Shown here piece after piece: positions 53,002 to 61,924 of a stretch of 64,000 nucleotides of DNA. The notes under the pieces were generated by a model that worked only from the letters and a program-made list of their open reading frames with translations, was not told where the DNA came from and did not search any database. How positions within the stretch are numbered: position 1 is the stretch's first letter; each line of letters starts with the position of its first letter. Source of the stretch: Bacteroidota bacterium. Lineage in GTDB: Bacteria > Bacteroidota > Ignavibacteria > UBA10030 > UBA8401. The stretch is taken from contig DATJPT010000008.1 of NCBI GenBank assembly GCA_035506275.1, forward strand, positions 372,001-436,000, read 5' to 3'. The position numbers and the translations under genes were made by a program.

Positions 53002-54039
53002 TCAAAGAATCAACATGGCATCGCCGTAGCTGTAGAACCGATACCCTTTCTTGATGGCAAGCTTGTAGGCCCGCATCACGAAATCATGGTCGGCAAACGC
53101 GGCGACCAGCATGAGCAGCGTCGATTCCGGCATATGGAAATTGGTGATCAGTTTGTCGGCAATCTTAAAATCATACGGGGGGAAAATAAATTTGTCCGTC
53201 CAGCCGCGGCTCGCCTTCAAATGGCCGTCGGTGGTGACGCTGGACTCGAGCGCCCTGCACGTGCTGGTGCCGCACACAAACACGTTTCCTCTGTTGTCGA
53301 TAACGCGGTTGACGACGTTGGCCGTCTGCTCGCTTACTTCAAAATACTCCGAGTCCATCTTATGTTTCGTCAGGTCTTCCACCTCGACGGTCCGGAACGT
53401 TCCCAATCCGATATGAAGCAGGACGGAGACGACCTTCACACCTTTTCTCTCAATTTTTCTGAGAAGGGGCTTGGTGAAATGGAGACCGGCAGTCGGCGCT
53501 GCTACCGCGCCGATCGTTTTTGCGTAGACCGTTTGATAGGAATCCTTGTCTTTTTCCGTCGGGTCCCGTTTGATGTATGCCGGCAGCGGGGTTTTACCGA
53601 TCTTTTCGATCAGCTTGAAGAAATCTCCTTCATAATTGAACCGTACCGTCCGGCCGCGCGATGTGGTATTGTCGATCACCTCGCACGCCAGGTTGCCGTT
53701 GTCGAAATAGATCTTGTTGCCGATGCGCACTTTACGCGCCGGGTCGACGATAACGTCCCAGATATTATCCGCGGCATTCAATTGGCGGAGGAGAAACACT
53801 TCGATCTTGGCGTTTGTTTTTTCCTTTCTTCCATAGAGGCGGGCTTGGAACACCTTCGTCTCGTTCACGACAAGGCAATCCCCCTTCTTAAAGAAATCGA
53901 CGATATCGCGAAAATGTTCTTCGCTGATGTTTTCATCGTTCCGGTTCAACACCATGAGCTTCGAACGGTCACGGGGCGAAACCGGATGCTTCGCTATAAG
54001 GTTTCGCGGAAGAGGATATTTGAAATCCGATAGTTTCAT
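53002..54039 (-). CDS. queA: S-adenosylmethionine:tRNA ribosyltransferase-isomerase
   Basis: 345 residues. Diagnostic segments are KYPLPRNLIAKHPVSPRD, GDCLVVNETKVFQARL, TAGLHFTKPLL and THKMDSEYFEVSE, with FHMPESTLLMLVAAFA at the C-terminus. It transfers and isomerises the ribosyl group of SAM to 7-aminomethyl-7-deazaguanine in tRNA, giving epoxyqueuosine. Other queuosine genes (tgt, queG) are not in the window. It starts the queA-APC-ispD-def-plsY-gpsA run. The upstream gap contains the heptamer repeat array. Confidence 0.96.
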   Translation of the reverse strand: MKLSDFKYPLPRNLIAKHPVSPRDRSKLMVLNRNDENISEEHFRDIVDFFKKGDCLVVNETKVFQARLYGRKEKTNAKIEVFLLRQLNAADNIWDVIVDPARKVRIGNKIYFDNGNLACEVIDNTTSRGRTVRFNYEGDFFKLIEKIGKTPLPAYIKRDPTEKDKDSYQTVYAKTIGAVAAPTAGLHFTKPLLRKIERKGVKVVSVLLHIGLGTFRTVEVEDLTKHKMDSEYFEVSEQTANVVNRVIDNRGNVFVCGTSTCRALESSVTTDGHLKASRGWTDKFIFPPYDFKIADKLITNFHMPESTLLMLVAAFADHDFVMRAYKLAIKKGYRFYSYGDAMLIL

Positions 54040-54114
54040 CGCGCTGATGTTTCTTTCTGGGGAAACATTCCCTTTAGTTGAACAAACGCTCTTACGGGAG
54101 CGGGTGGATTATTT

Positions 54115-54220
54115 CAGTAAGCAGTAATCAGTATTCAGTAAACAGTAATCAGTATGAAACACCCTCAACCATACACTCCATACTGACTACTGCTTACTGT
54201 TAACTGTTCACTGCGTACCG
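54115..54220. repeat. Inverted pair of heptamer-repeat arrays between ppdK and queA
   Basis: Six units CAGTAAG, CAGTAAT, CAGTATT, CAGTAAA, CAGTAAT, CAGTATG (54115-54156), a 22-base spacer, then six units in the other orientation: CATACTG, ACTACTG, CTTACTG, TTAACTG, TTCACTG, CGTACCG (54179-54220). The halves form a long imperfect hairpin. It ends one base before the ppdK stop codon. A single-orientation relative is at 13613-13661. Confidence 0.8.
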
Positions 54221-54221
54221 C

Positions 54222-56966
54222 TTACTTCTTTTTCGACGCTTTCTTTGCTTTTGACGCCGGCGCATCCTTCAACGCGGCGCGGGCAGCGGCAAGGCGTGCG
54301 ATCGGAACTCGGAACGGCGAGCAGCTGACGTAATTCTGGTTGATCTCATGACAGAATTCAACGCTCGACGGTTCACCGCCATGTTCGCCGCATATCCCGA
54401 CCTTAAGGTCGGAACGGACTGAGCGCCCTTTTTCGACGGCAATTTTCATCAACGCGCCGACGCCGCCGCGGTCCAGGACCTCGAACGGATCCTTGGCGTA
54501 AATTTCCTTCTCCACGTACGGAATGAGGAACCGGGCTGCATCGTCGCGGCTGACGCCGAGCGTCGTTTGCGTCAGGTCGTTCGTCCCGAAGCTGAAGAAT
54601 TCGGCCACGGTAGCGATCTCGTCCGCCGTGATCGCGCCGCGGGGAATCTCGATCATCGTCCCGACGAGGTACTTGAACTTTATCCCTTTTTCCTGCATCA
54701 CTTCGGCAGCAACGCGGCGAACAAGCTTCTCCTGGTGCTCGAGCTCCTTCACGTTGCCGACAAGCGGGATCATGACCTCGGGTTCGACCTTTATCCCCTT
54801 CGCCTGAATGTTCGCCGCCGCTTCAAAAATCGCGCGGGACTGCATTTCGGTGATCTCGGGGAAGATGATGCCCAGACGGCATCCGCGAAAACCGAGCATC
54901 GGGTTGAATTCATGCAGGCTTTCGACGCTGTGATGCACCTTCTCGTAGCTGATGCCGATCTCAGAGGCGAGCTGGCGCTGTGCGGCCTCATCGTGCGGAA
55001 CGAACTCATGCAGCGGGGGATCGATCGTCCTTATCGTCACCGGGCGGCCGTTCATCGCTTCGAAGATTCCTTCGAAGTCGGTCCTCTGCAGCGGCAGCAG
55101 TTTTGCGAGCGCCGCACGGCGTTCTTCGACCGTGTCCGCAAGAATCATTTCGCGCATCGGACCGATCTTCCCTTCGCCGAAGAACATATGTTCCGTCCGG
55201 CAGAGTCCGATACCCTCGGCCCCGAAAGCGACCGCATTGAGCGCCTGGTCGGGCTGGTCTGCGTTCGTCCGGATCTTGAGTCTCCGATACTTATCGGCCC
55301 ACGACATGATCTTCGCATACTGCTGATAGACAGGGGCTTCTTTCGGCGCCAGCGTTTTTCCGATGAGCACCTGGAGCACCTCCGACGGCTTCGTAGCGAC
55401 TTTTCCTTCGATCACTTCGCCCGTCGTTCCGTCGAGAGAAATCCAATCCCCTTCCTTGATGGTTTTTCCCTTCACTTTCATGGTGTGCGTCGAGTAATCG
55501 ATGTCGAGCGCGGAACAGCCTGCGACGCAGACCTTGCCCATCTGACGGGCAACAAGCGCTGCATGCGAGGTCATTCCACCGCGGGCGGTGAGAATTCCTT
55601 CGGCCGCGTCCATCCCTTTGATGTCTTCGGGGGAAGTTTCGATGCGCGTGAGGATCACGTGCTCTCCCTTTTTCTTCCAAGCCTCGGCATCCGGAGCGTT
55701 GAACACAACGCGTCCGGTCGCCGCACCCGGCCCCGCATTCAGTCCTTTTGCGAGGAGCCGTCCGCTCTTCACTGCCGATTCTTTTTCCTTCAGGTCGAAT
55801 ACCGGACGAAGAAGCTGGTTGAGCTGATCGGGTTCGATCCGCTTCAGCGCTTCCTTGTCGGAAATCAATTTTTCTTCGACCATATCAACGGCAATTTTGA
55901 TTGCGGCGAACGCGGTCCGTTTTCCGACGCGGCATTGGAGCATGTACAGCCTGCCTTGCTGGATCGTGAACTCGATGTCGTTCATGTCGCGGTAGTGCTT
56001 CTCGAGGGTCTTGCGGATCTTGTCGAGCTGGTTGTAGATCTTCGGGTTGTCCTTTGCGAGCTGGGAAATCGGAAGCGGTGTCCGGGTTCCGGCCACAACG
56101 TCCTCCCCCTGGGCATTCATGAGATATTCGCCGTAGAACACGTTCTCGCCCGTCGCCGCATCGCGCGTAAACGCCACGCCGGTCCCGGAATCGTCCCCCA
56201 TATTGCCGAAGACCATCGATTGGACGTTGACCGCCGTTCCCCATGACTCGGGAATGTCGTACATCTTGCGGTATGCGATCGCCCTGTCATTGTTCCACGA
56301 ACCGAACACGGCGCCGACCGCGCCCCACAGCTGTTCCATCGGTTCCTGCGGAAAATCGTTTCCCGTTTTTTCTTTGATCGCCTTCTTGAACAGCGTGACG
56401 AGGTCTTTCAGGTCGTCGGCGTTCAATTCGGTGTCAAGATGCACTCCGCGCGATTTCTTCTTCTCCTCGATGATCGCTTCGAACGGGTCGATTTCATCCT
56501 TGTGGACCGGCTTCAAACCGAGGACAACATCGCCGTACATCTGGACAAACCGGCGGTACGAATCGTAGACAAAACGCGGATTGTTCGTCTTCTTCACCAG
56601 ACCCTCGGCGACTTTGTCGTTGAGACCGAGGTTGAGGATCGTATCCATCATACCCGGCATTGAAGCACGGGCGCCGGAGCGGACCGAAACGAGCAGCGGA
56701 TTCTTCAGGTCGCCGAATTTCGCTCCCATTGCCTTCTCCACTTTGCCGATCGATTTTTTTACATCGGCCTGCAGTGATTTCGGATACGTCCTCTTGTTCG
56801 CATAAAAATAGGTACATACCTCCGTTGAAATTGTGAACCCTGCCGGCACAGGCAAATTGATGTTCGTCATCTCTGCCAGGTTCGCACCTTTGCCGCCGAG
56901 AAGGTTTTTCATTTCAGCCTTGCCTTCGGCCTTTCCATTGCCGAAGAAATACACATATTTAGCCAT
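54222..56966 (-). CDS. ppdK: Pyruvate, phosphate dikinase
   Basis: 914 residues. N-terminal ATP-grasp domain ([27 protein letters not shown], shown in family form), the swivelling phospho-His domain with [16 protein letters not shown], and the C-terminal PEP-binding barrel with the catalytic loop [18 protein letters not shown]. It interconverts pyruvate + ATP + Pi and PEP + AMP + PPi. A Lys/Ala-rich tail (KAKKASKKK) closes the protein. It is probably a single transcription unit, bounded at its 3' end by the inverted heptamer array. Confidence 0.96.
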   Translation of the reverse strand: MAKYVYFFGNGKAEGKAEMKNLLGGKGANLAEMTNINLPVPAGFTISTEVCTYFYANKRTYPKSLQADVKKSIGKVEKAMGAKFGDLKNPLLVSVRSGARASMPGMMDTILNLGLNDKVAEGLVKKTNNPRFVYDSYRRFVQMYGDVVLGLKPVHKDEIDPFEAIIEEKKKSRGVHLDTELNADDLKDLVTLFKKAIKEKTGNDFPQEPMEQLWGAVGAVFGSWNNDRAIAYRKMYDIPESWGTAVNVQSMVFGNMGDDSGTGVAFTRDAATGENVFYGEYLMNAQGEDVVAGTRTPLPISQLAKDNPKIYNQLDKIRKTLEKHYRDMNDIEFTIQQGRLYMLQCRVGKRTAFAAIKIAVDMVEEKLISDKEALKRIEPDQLNQLLRPVFDLKEKESAVKSGRLLAKGLNAGPGAATGRVVFNAPDAEAWKKKGEHVILTRIETSPEDIKGMDAAEGILTARGGMTSHAALVARQMGKVCVAGCSALDIDYSTHTMKVKGKTIKEGDWISLDGTTGEVIEGKVATKPSEVLQVLIGKTLAPKEAPVYQQYAKIMSWADKYRRLKIRTNADQPDQALNAVAFGAEGIGLCRTEHMFFGEGKIGPMREMILADTVEERRAALAKLLPLQRTDFEGIFEAMNGRPVTIRTIDPPLHEFVPHDEAAQRQLASEIGISYEKVHHSVESLHEFNPMLGFRGCRLGIIFPEITEMQSRAIFEAAANIQAKGIKVEPEVMIPLVGNVKELEHQEKLVRRVAAEVMQEKGIKFKYLVGTMIEIPRGAITADEIATVAEFFSFGTNDLTQTTLGVSRDDAARFLIPYVEKEIYAKDPFEVLDRGGVGALMKIAVEKGRSVRSDLKVGICGEHGGEPSSVEFCHEINQNYVSCSPFRVPIARLAAARAALKDAPASKAKKASKKK

Positions 56967-57034
56967 CGTTGTAATTTTTCCTTCTTATTGTGTTGTTGTT
57001 GTGTGTCGTGTTAATGGTTGATTGACCAAGTGAA

Positions 57035-57740
57035 TTAAGAGTATTGCTTACATTTGCTGACATCCTCCAAAAACGCCCTCCCGATTTTATCGGTGAAAGG
57101 GTTCGAGAGATCTTTCATCCGTTCGGGATGCCACTGTACCAGGATGAGGAATGCCGCCGTGCTCCTGTCGTCCCATTCCAGCCCTTCAACAACTCCATCT
57201 TCCGACCTTGCATTGACCGCCAGCCCTTTGCCGACACGATCGACCCCTTGATGATGAGTTATTGACCTCGCCCCGCTCATGGCCGCAGATCGATGCGAGC
57301 ATTGAATGCGGCTCAACGAGCACGGTATGCCGCCGGCCTTTTCCCTCAGCATCATCGTGCCGCGAAAAACCGCTCGATGCCAGATCGATGTGAAGCGACC
57401 CTCCGCAATAAACATTCACCGATTGCATTCCCCTGCAGATCCCAAGCATGGGCATCCTTTTTGCCAGGGCCTTTTCTATTACCTTGAATTCAAATCCGTC
57501 CCGTTTGCCATCGACGCCTTCCGTGTGCGCTGCGCCATCGCCTCTACCGTACACCTTCGGGTCAATATCACCTCCTCCTGTAAGCAGCAGACCGTCGCAT
57601 TGTTCAATTTCGTCCGGCTGATTCCTTTGAAAAGACAATTCGTGAAATTCGATCACTGGATTGAACCGTAAAAGCCATCCTTGATAAGCGCTGAATATTC
57701 CTTTCTCCGACGTATTTTTCGTGATGCCGATTTTCATCAT
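57035..57740 (-). pseudogene. Class I glutamine amidotransferase (peptidase C26), frameshifted at the catalytic His
   Basis: Two frames cover one gene. The first (57740 to about 57261) encodes MKIGITKNTSEKG, LTGGGDIDPKVYG and the nucleophile LGICRGMQ. The second (about 57259 to 57035) resumes with THHQGVDRVGKGL and closes with QWHPERM. Reading GTC AAT, skipping the A at 57260, then ACT CAT CAT CAA gives VNTHHQ, exactly the expected active-site strand. So a one-base insertion breaks the gene at the catalytic His. It belongs to the family of gamma-glutamyl-GABA hydrolases and related class I GATases. Its start overlaps the lpxK stop. Sequencing or assembly error is as likely as true decay. Confidence 0.8.
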
Positions 57741-58780
57741 TCATGTCTTGTGCTGAGCACCGAATCTATCAGGGCGTTCCATTCCTGCTCTTCATGGACC
57801 GCCATTTCGACTTCCAGATAGAAAAGAGGAACATGCTCGGATATTTCGATCGAAGACAACCGGGCAAGATCCTTTTCCGTGGTAACGACATACTCGGCGT
57901 TGATCTTTTCCTGTTCCGCCGCAACGTGCTGCAGATCCAACTGAGAATACGGGTGATGATCTTCAAACGTTCTCATTGAGCGAACGATGATTCCCAGTTC
58001 CTCAAGACTTTCCCGGAAACTTTCCGGTTGACCGATTCCGCAAAAAGCCACGGCGTGTTTACCTTTAATGCTATTCAGATCGACGCTGAACCCGGTCTTC
58101 GCTCTCTTAAAGGAGGTAGTTGTCAACGAACTCGAAAAAATTTTTGCGTCCGAGTAACGACGAACCTCCTTCTTCAATCCTTCGATATCCATTCCGGGCC
58201 TTATCTTTGTAAGAAGGACCGCATCCGCCCTTTTCAAGGAGCTCAATACATCCCGCCTGTATCCTGCCGGCAGCATCGCCATTGAAAAGGGGGGATGACC
58301 GGCGTCGATCAGCACTACATCCAGGTCGCGATCCAATGAACGATGCTGGAAGCCGTCATCGAGGACGACGGCTTGGGCATGCAGTCGGTCAACAGCATAT
58401 CGCGCGCCGTTCACCCGGTTTTCGTCAACGACGATGACCGCTTTCGGCATCCGGGTCGCAAGCTGGAAAGCTTCATCTCCCGCATTTGCTGCATTCGTTT
58501 TTACCGACAGACCGTCCGAAACCTCGACCAGTCCCCTGGTCTTCCGTTTATAGCCGCGGCTGACGATCGCACACCGGACATTTTTTCCTACCAGCCGGTT
58601 CACAAGGAGGCTGACGACGGGCGTTTTGCCCGTTCCGCCCGCTGTAATGTTGCCGATGGAAATAACCGGGGCGTTGATTTTTTCCGCCGGGAGAACCTTC
58701 CAATCATACAACAAATTCCGAAGAGCAACCCCGCCTCCATACAGCCATGATAAAGGAAACAACGCCGGAACTGGTTTCAT
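57737..58780 (-). CDS. lpxK: Tetraacyldisaccharide 4'-kinase
   Basis: 347 residues. Walker A GNITAGGTGKTPVVSLLV and the family's DDGFQHRSLDRDLDVVLIDA are present. It phosphorylates the lipid A precursor at the 4' position on the inner membrane. It overlaps the amidotransferase gene by a few bases, and starts 22 bases after the DUF374 acyltransferase gene. With lpxB and the DUF374 gene it forms a lipid A block. Confidence 0.95.
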   Translation of the reverse strand: MKPVPALFPLSWLYGGGVALRNLLYDWKVLPAEKINAPVISIGNITAGGTGKTPVVSLLVNRLVGKNVRCAIVSRGYKRKTRGLVEVSDGLSVKTNAANAGDEAFQLATRMPKAVIVVDENRVNGARYAVDRLHAQAVVLDDGFQHRSLDRDLDVVLIDAGHPPFSMAMLPAGYRRDVLSSLKRADAVLLTKIRPGMDIEGLKKEVRRYSDAKIFSSSLTTTSFKRAKTGFSVDLNSIKGKHAVAFCGIGQPESFRESLEELGIIVRSMRTFEDHHPYSQLDLQHVAAEQEKINAEYVVTTEKDLARLSSIEISEHVPLFYLEVEMAVHEEQEWNALIDSVLSTRHE

Positions 58781-58801
58781 CTGCTGTTTATTTTCGAAGC
58801 G

Positions 58802-59458
58802 TCACCGCACCGCCTGCTCCGCTTTTGTGCTCAAGGCGGCGAGTTGATCTTGAGCCTCTGCTAAAAAAAGATCGAGCGATTCATTCTGCAAGTGATCAGG
58901 AACCGAGAGGGGATCACTGTACTGAACGTCGATCCTCGAAAACGGCATCGGGATCTCAAATTGATCCCAGCTCTTTAATGTTTTCTTTCGTCTTGCGGCG
59001 ATGCCGACAAGAAAGAGCGGAACATGTGCGCGCTGTGCTGCGCGGACCGCACCCATTTTCATCCGATGCCTTGGGCCTGTCGGACCGTCGGGGGTAATGC
59101 ACAGCGACTTCCCATCATCAATGGCTCCGGTCATCAACTGCATAGCCTCTTTCCCGCCGATATGGCTCGAACCCCGGATCAGATCGTAGCCCCATCGCGC
59201 AAGAACAGCCGACAATATTTCGCCGTCCTCGCTTTGACTGACGAGAGCCGCAGCCGGCGCCCCTTTTTGAGGGCGGTGCAGAAACCATCCGACGAGCATG
59301 GAGCCGTGCCAGAATGCAATGACAGACCTTTTATGCCCCTTCCGATGTTCTTCAAAGAACGCTGAATTACTTTTCCTGATCCGGAGCGTACTGCATAAAA
59401 TCAATGCCGCCAGCCACAACATCTTTTTCGCTAACCCATTGACGATTTTTTTCATCAT
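58802..59458 (-). CDS. DUF374 lysophospholipid acyltransferase-like protein (LpxJ-type)
   Basis: 218 residues from ATG 59458; a TTG at 59470 is in frame but less likely. One N-terminal membrane segment (LAALILCSTLRI). AFWHGSMLVGWF and ITPDGPTGPRHRMKMGAV are DUF374 signatures. A DUF374 protein of Helicobacter/Campylobacter, LpxJ, adds a secondary acyl chain to lipid A; the position here between lpxB and lpxK supports the same role. Direct evidence is lacking. Confidence 0.82.
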   Translation of the reverse strand: MMKKIVNGLAKKMLWLAALILCSTLRIRKSNSAFFEEHRKGHKRSVIAFWHGSMLVGWFLHRPQKGAPAAALVSQSEDGEILSAVLARWGYDLIRGSSHIGGKEAMQLMTGAIDDGKSLCITPDGPTGPRHRMKMGAVRAAQRAHVPLFLVGIAARRKKTLKSWDQFEIPMPFSRIDVQYSDPLSVPDHLQNESLDLFLAEAQDQLAALSTKAEQAVR

Positions 59459-59477
59459 CGGCGACAACAATTATCGC

Positions 59478-60608
59478 TTATGCAGGACCAACTGCCAAAA
59501 TCGTCTCCGCAACATTCGCCGACGCCCCTTTCGATCCGAGCAGCCCTTTAACGACGGAGAGATCCTTTTTCATCGCACCCCGCGTTTCATCATTCTTGAT
59601 CAGTCCGGAGGCCAGCGCGACCAGCCTGTGGACGGTCACGTTGTGCTGGATCAACTCGGGAACGATGGTCTTTCCGGCGACAATATTCACGAGGCCGATA
59701 TTCTTCACCCGCACCAGCAGACGGGCAATGAGATAGGTCAGCCACGATGTCCTATAGACCACGATCATCGGCGTTTCAAAGCATGCGGTCTCTAACGTGG
59801 CAGTGCCGGACGTGACGATCGCAAGCTCCGCGTATTTCATCGTCTCATGCGTTGCATTCTCGACAAAATGCAGCGAAATATTCGGCGGAAGGTACCGTTC
59901 AAACACCTGCTCTTTGAGGTTCGGAGCTATGCCGACGACGATCTCGCATCCCTCTTCACGCTGAAGAACGGCAGCGGACCGTGCCATCACTGAGAACAGA
60001 TTCTCCACTTCCTGTTCCCTGCTTCCCGGGATCAACGCCAGTATTTTCTTCGACTGGTCAATCCCGAATCGCTTGCAGAATTGCGCTCGGGAGAATCCGA
60101 CATTCAACTCTTCAAGCAAGGGATGACCGACAAATCGGACATCGATCCCCTCTTTTTCATAGATCTCCGTCTCGAAGGGAAAGACGACAAGCATTGTGTC
60201 GATCATCCCCCGCATTTTCTTGACGCGTCCTTTTTTCCATGCCCAGACCTGCGGGCTGATGTAATAGACGACCTTCACGCCGTGCTTTTTTGCCTTTCGG
60301 GCAAAGCGCAGATTGAATCCGGGGTAGTCGATCAGCACTACCACGTCGGGTTTTTTCAAGACGAGGAGCTGCTCCAGGGTTCGCTCGACCGATCTGATCA
60401 GCGGCAGATGCCGCAGCACCTCCATAAATCCCATGAACGACAATTCGTTCACGTGGTACGTCAACGCCATCCCTTCGCTCTTCATCCTCTCTCCGCCGAT
60501 GCCATAGATCTCGATCGACGGGTCGCGCCTCTTCAATTCTCTCACGACGCCGGCGCCGTGAATGTCGCCCGAAACCTCTCCCGCGATCATCATGACCCTG
60601 TGGACCAT
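59478..60608 (-). CDS. lpxB: Lipid-A-disaccharide synthase
   Basis: 376 residues. MIAGEVSGDIHGAGVVREL, PDVVVLIDYPGFNLRFARKAK, YYISPQVWAWKKGRVKKM and LPGSREQEVENLF are diagnostic of LpxB (GT19). It joins UDP-2,3-diacylglucosamine and lipid X to make the lipid A disaccharide. It begins 2 bases after the ICMT-like gene and is followed by the DUF374 gene 19 bases on. Confidence 0.96.
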   Translation of the reverse strand: MVHRVMMIAGEVSGDIHGAGVVRELKRRDPSIEIYGIGGERMKSEGMALTYHVNELSFMGFMEVLRHLPLIRSVERTLEQLLVLKKPDVVVLIDYPGFNLRFARKAKKHGVKVVYYISPQVWAWKKGRVKKMRGMIDTMLVVFPFETEIYEKEGIDVRFVGHPLLEELNVGFSRAQFCKRFGIDQSKKILALIPGSREQEVENLFSVMARSAAVLQREEGCEIVVGIAPNLKEQVFERYLPPNISLHFVENATHETMKYAELAIVTSGTATLETACFETPMIVVYRTSWLTYLIARLLVRVKNIGLVNIVAGKTIVPELIQHNVTVHRLVALASGLIKNDETRGAMKKDLSVVKGLLGSKGASANVAETILAVGPA

Positions 60609-60610
60609 CG

Positions 60611-61195
60611 TCAGCCCTGCTTTACGAAATAGAGAATGAGGATCGCGGCTGTGATCACGCCGAATGCCTGCAGCGTCCGCCGTTCCGACTGCAGTCCGCG
60701 GGACAATTCTGCGCCGCGGCGGAAGACATGCTCGGCAGAATACCGTGTGAGACGCGGCATAAAGCGGGGAACGGCCTGCACGTAGCGTTCGTATTCGTCG
60801 CCGAAGGTCGTGTGCAGGTACTCTTCTTCTTTGGTCACGATCAACGTATACTGGAGCAGGAAGAAGCCGAACGCAATGATCACCAGGTACGGCATCAACG
60901 CATTGGCCATGATCCCGACGCCGACATACATCATCATGTTGCCGACGTAGAGCGGGTTGCGGACATAGCCGAAGGGTCCGTCAATGAATAGATGCGTGCC
61001 GCCGACACGTCCTGTCGTTCTCGTTTCTGTTCCCGCAACGGAGACTCCCCAAAGGCGGACGAACTCGCCGCACAGGGCAACGCAAAATCCGGCGGCGAGA
61101 GAGAGCGCCGTTGGCCGGGCGTACACCAGCATCAAAAGAATGAAGGGAATCGGCGTGTAGCTGCGCATCTCAAATATTTTCCCGCGGATATCCAA
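60611..61195 (-). CDS. Isoprenylcysteine carboxyl methyltransferase-like membrane protein
   Basis: 194 residues, about five membrane helices. GPFGYVRNPLYVGNMMMYVG corresponds to the SAM-contacting R-x-P-x-Y-x-G motif of the PEMT/ICMT superfamily, and KEEEYLHTTFGDEYERYVQAV to its C-terminal half, with the conserved Glu and Tyr. Bacterial members are methyltransferases of unknown or lipid-related substrate. It sits 3 bases behind the HAD phosphatase gene and 2 bases ahead of lpxB, so lipid modification is plausible. No substrate can be named. Confidence 0.8.
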   Translation of the reverse strand: MDIRGKIFEMRSYTPIPFILLMLVYARPTALSLAAGFCVALCGEFVRLWGVSVAGTETRTTGRVGGTHLFIDGPFGYVRNPLYVGNMMMYVGVGIMANALMPYLVIIAFGFFLLQYTLIVTKEEEYLHTTFGDEYERYVQAVPRFMPRLTRYSAEHVFRRGAELSRGLQSERRTLQAFGVITAAILILYFVKQG

Positions 61196-61198
61196 ACG

Positions 61199-61924
61199 CT
61201 ATCCTCTCATGAAAATTTCTTTTCGTGCAAGCTCTGCGGTGCGGCGCTTACGGGGATGCCGTTCTTCAACGAGCGGTTTGAAACGGGAGAGCACATCGTC
61301 GAACGTCTCGAAGCGATGATAGGTGATGTTCTCCCGCTCGCAATACGTCAGCAGCGCCTCTTTCGCAAACACGACATCGGCAAACCTCGCGGGGCATTGG
61401 TCGGAATAGCCGTTGCCAATATAGACGATCACATTGTCATCGCCGGATTTCGTCAAGAGATGGTTGCGCTTGCAGTTTGCACACCGAATGCATTCGGCAT
61501 CCGTATACGGAAACCGGGGGGCCAGGACGCCGCCGTCTTCGATGACCATTTGATTGGAATAAAAAGGAACATGGCTCAGGCGCTCCTTTTCCAGCACATG
61601 CCGGATATAAAGATCGAAACCATCGCTGAGAATATGGACGGGAATAGACTTGCTCCGGCAATACTGCTCAAACCGGCGGAACCCGGCATCAATTTTCTGA
61701 CCGTCCACAAAAGTGCCAAAAGTCGATGCCGAAAGCGATCCGACCGTTGCACACGACCGCCGCCAGCTCTCCATCATTCCGATCTTCCCGTCGCGGGCTT
61801 CGAGGAATGTGCGGGAGCATTCTTCCGGACTGCCGAACACTTTGAACATCGAATCGCCGATGTCGGTGGGCGTGATCGTCCCGTCAAAATCCGTGAAGAC
61901 AATATAGGAGAGCCGGTCGTTCAT
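61199..61924 (-). CDS. HAD-superfamily phosphatase (MtnX/PSPase-like)
   Basis: 241 residues. Motif I FTDFDGTITPTDIGDSM, motif II HILSDGFDLY, motif III/IV YIGNGYSDQCPA are present, in the MtnX/phosphoserine-phosphatase branch. A Cys pair in the cap/core (RCANCK) is also typical of MtnX-like proteins. It is a small phosphate-ester hydrolase in the cytoplasm. The smc stop TAA overlaps its ATG by one base (TAATG). The substrate could be a methionine-salvage intermediate, phosphoserine or other. Confidence 0.82.
   Translation of the reverse strand: MNDRLSYIVFTDFDGTITPTDIGDSMFKVFGSPEECSRTFLEARDGKIGMMESWRRSCATVGSLSASTFGTFVDGQKIDAGFRRFEQYCRSKSIPVHILSDGFDLYIRHVLEKERLSHVPFYSNQMVIEDGGVLAPRFPYTDAECIRCANCKRNHLLTKSGDDNVIVYIGNGYSDQCPARFADVVFAKEALLTYCERENITYHRFETFDDVLSRFKPLVEERHPRKRRTAELARKEIFMRG

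Noticed and set aside
54115..54220. CRISPR array
   Set aside because: Units are 7 bases with no spacers and no cas genes nearby; the 7-base period and inversion fit a tandem repeat/hairpin element.
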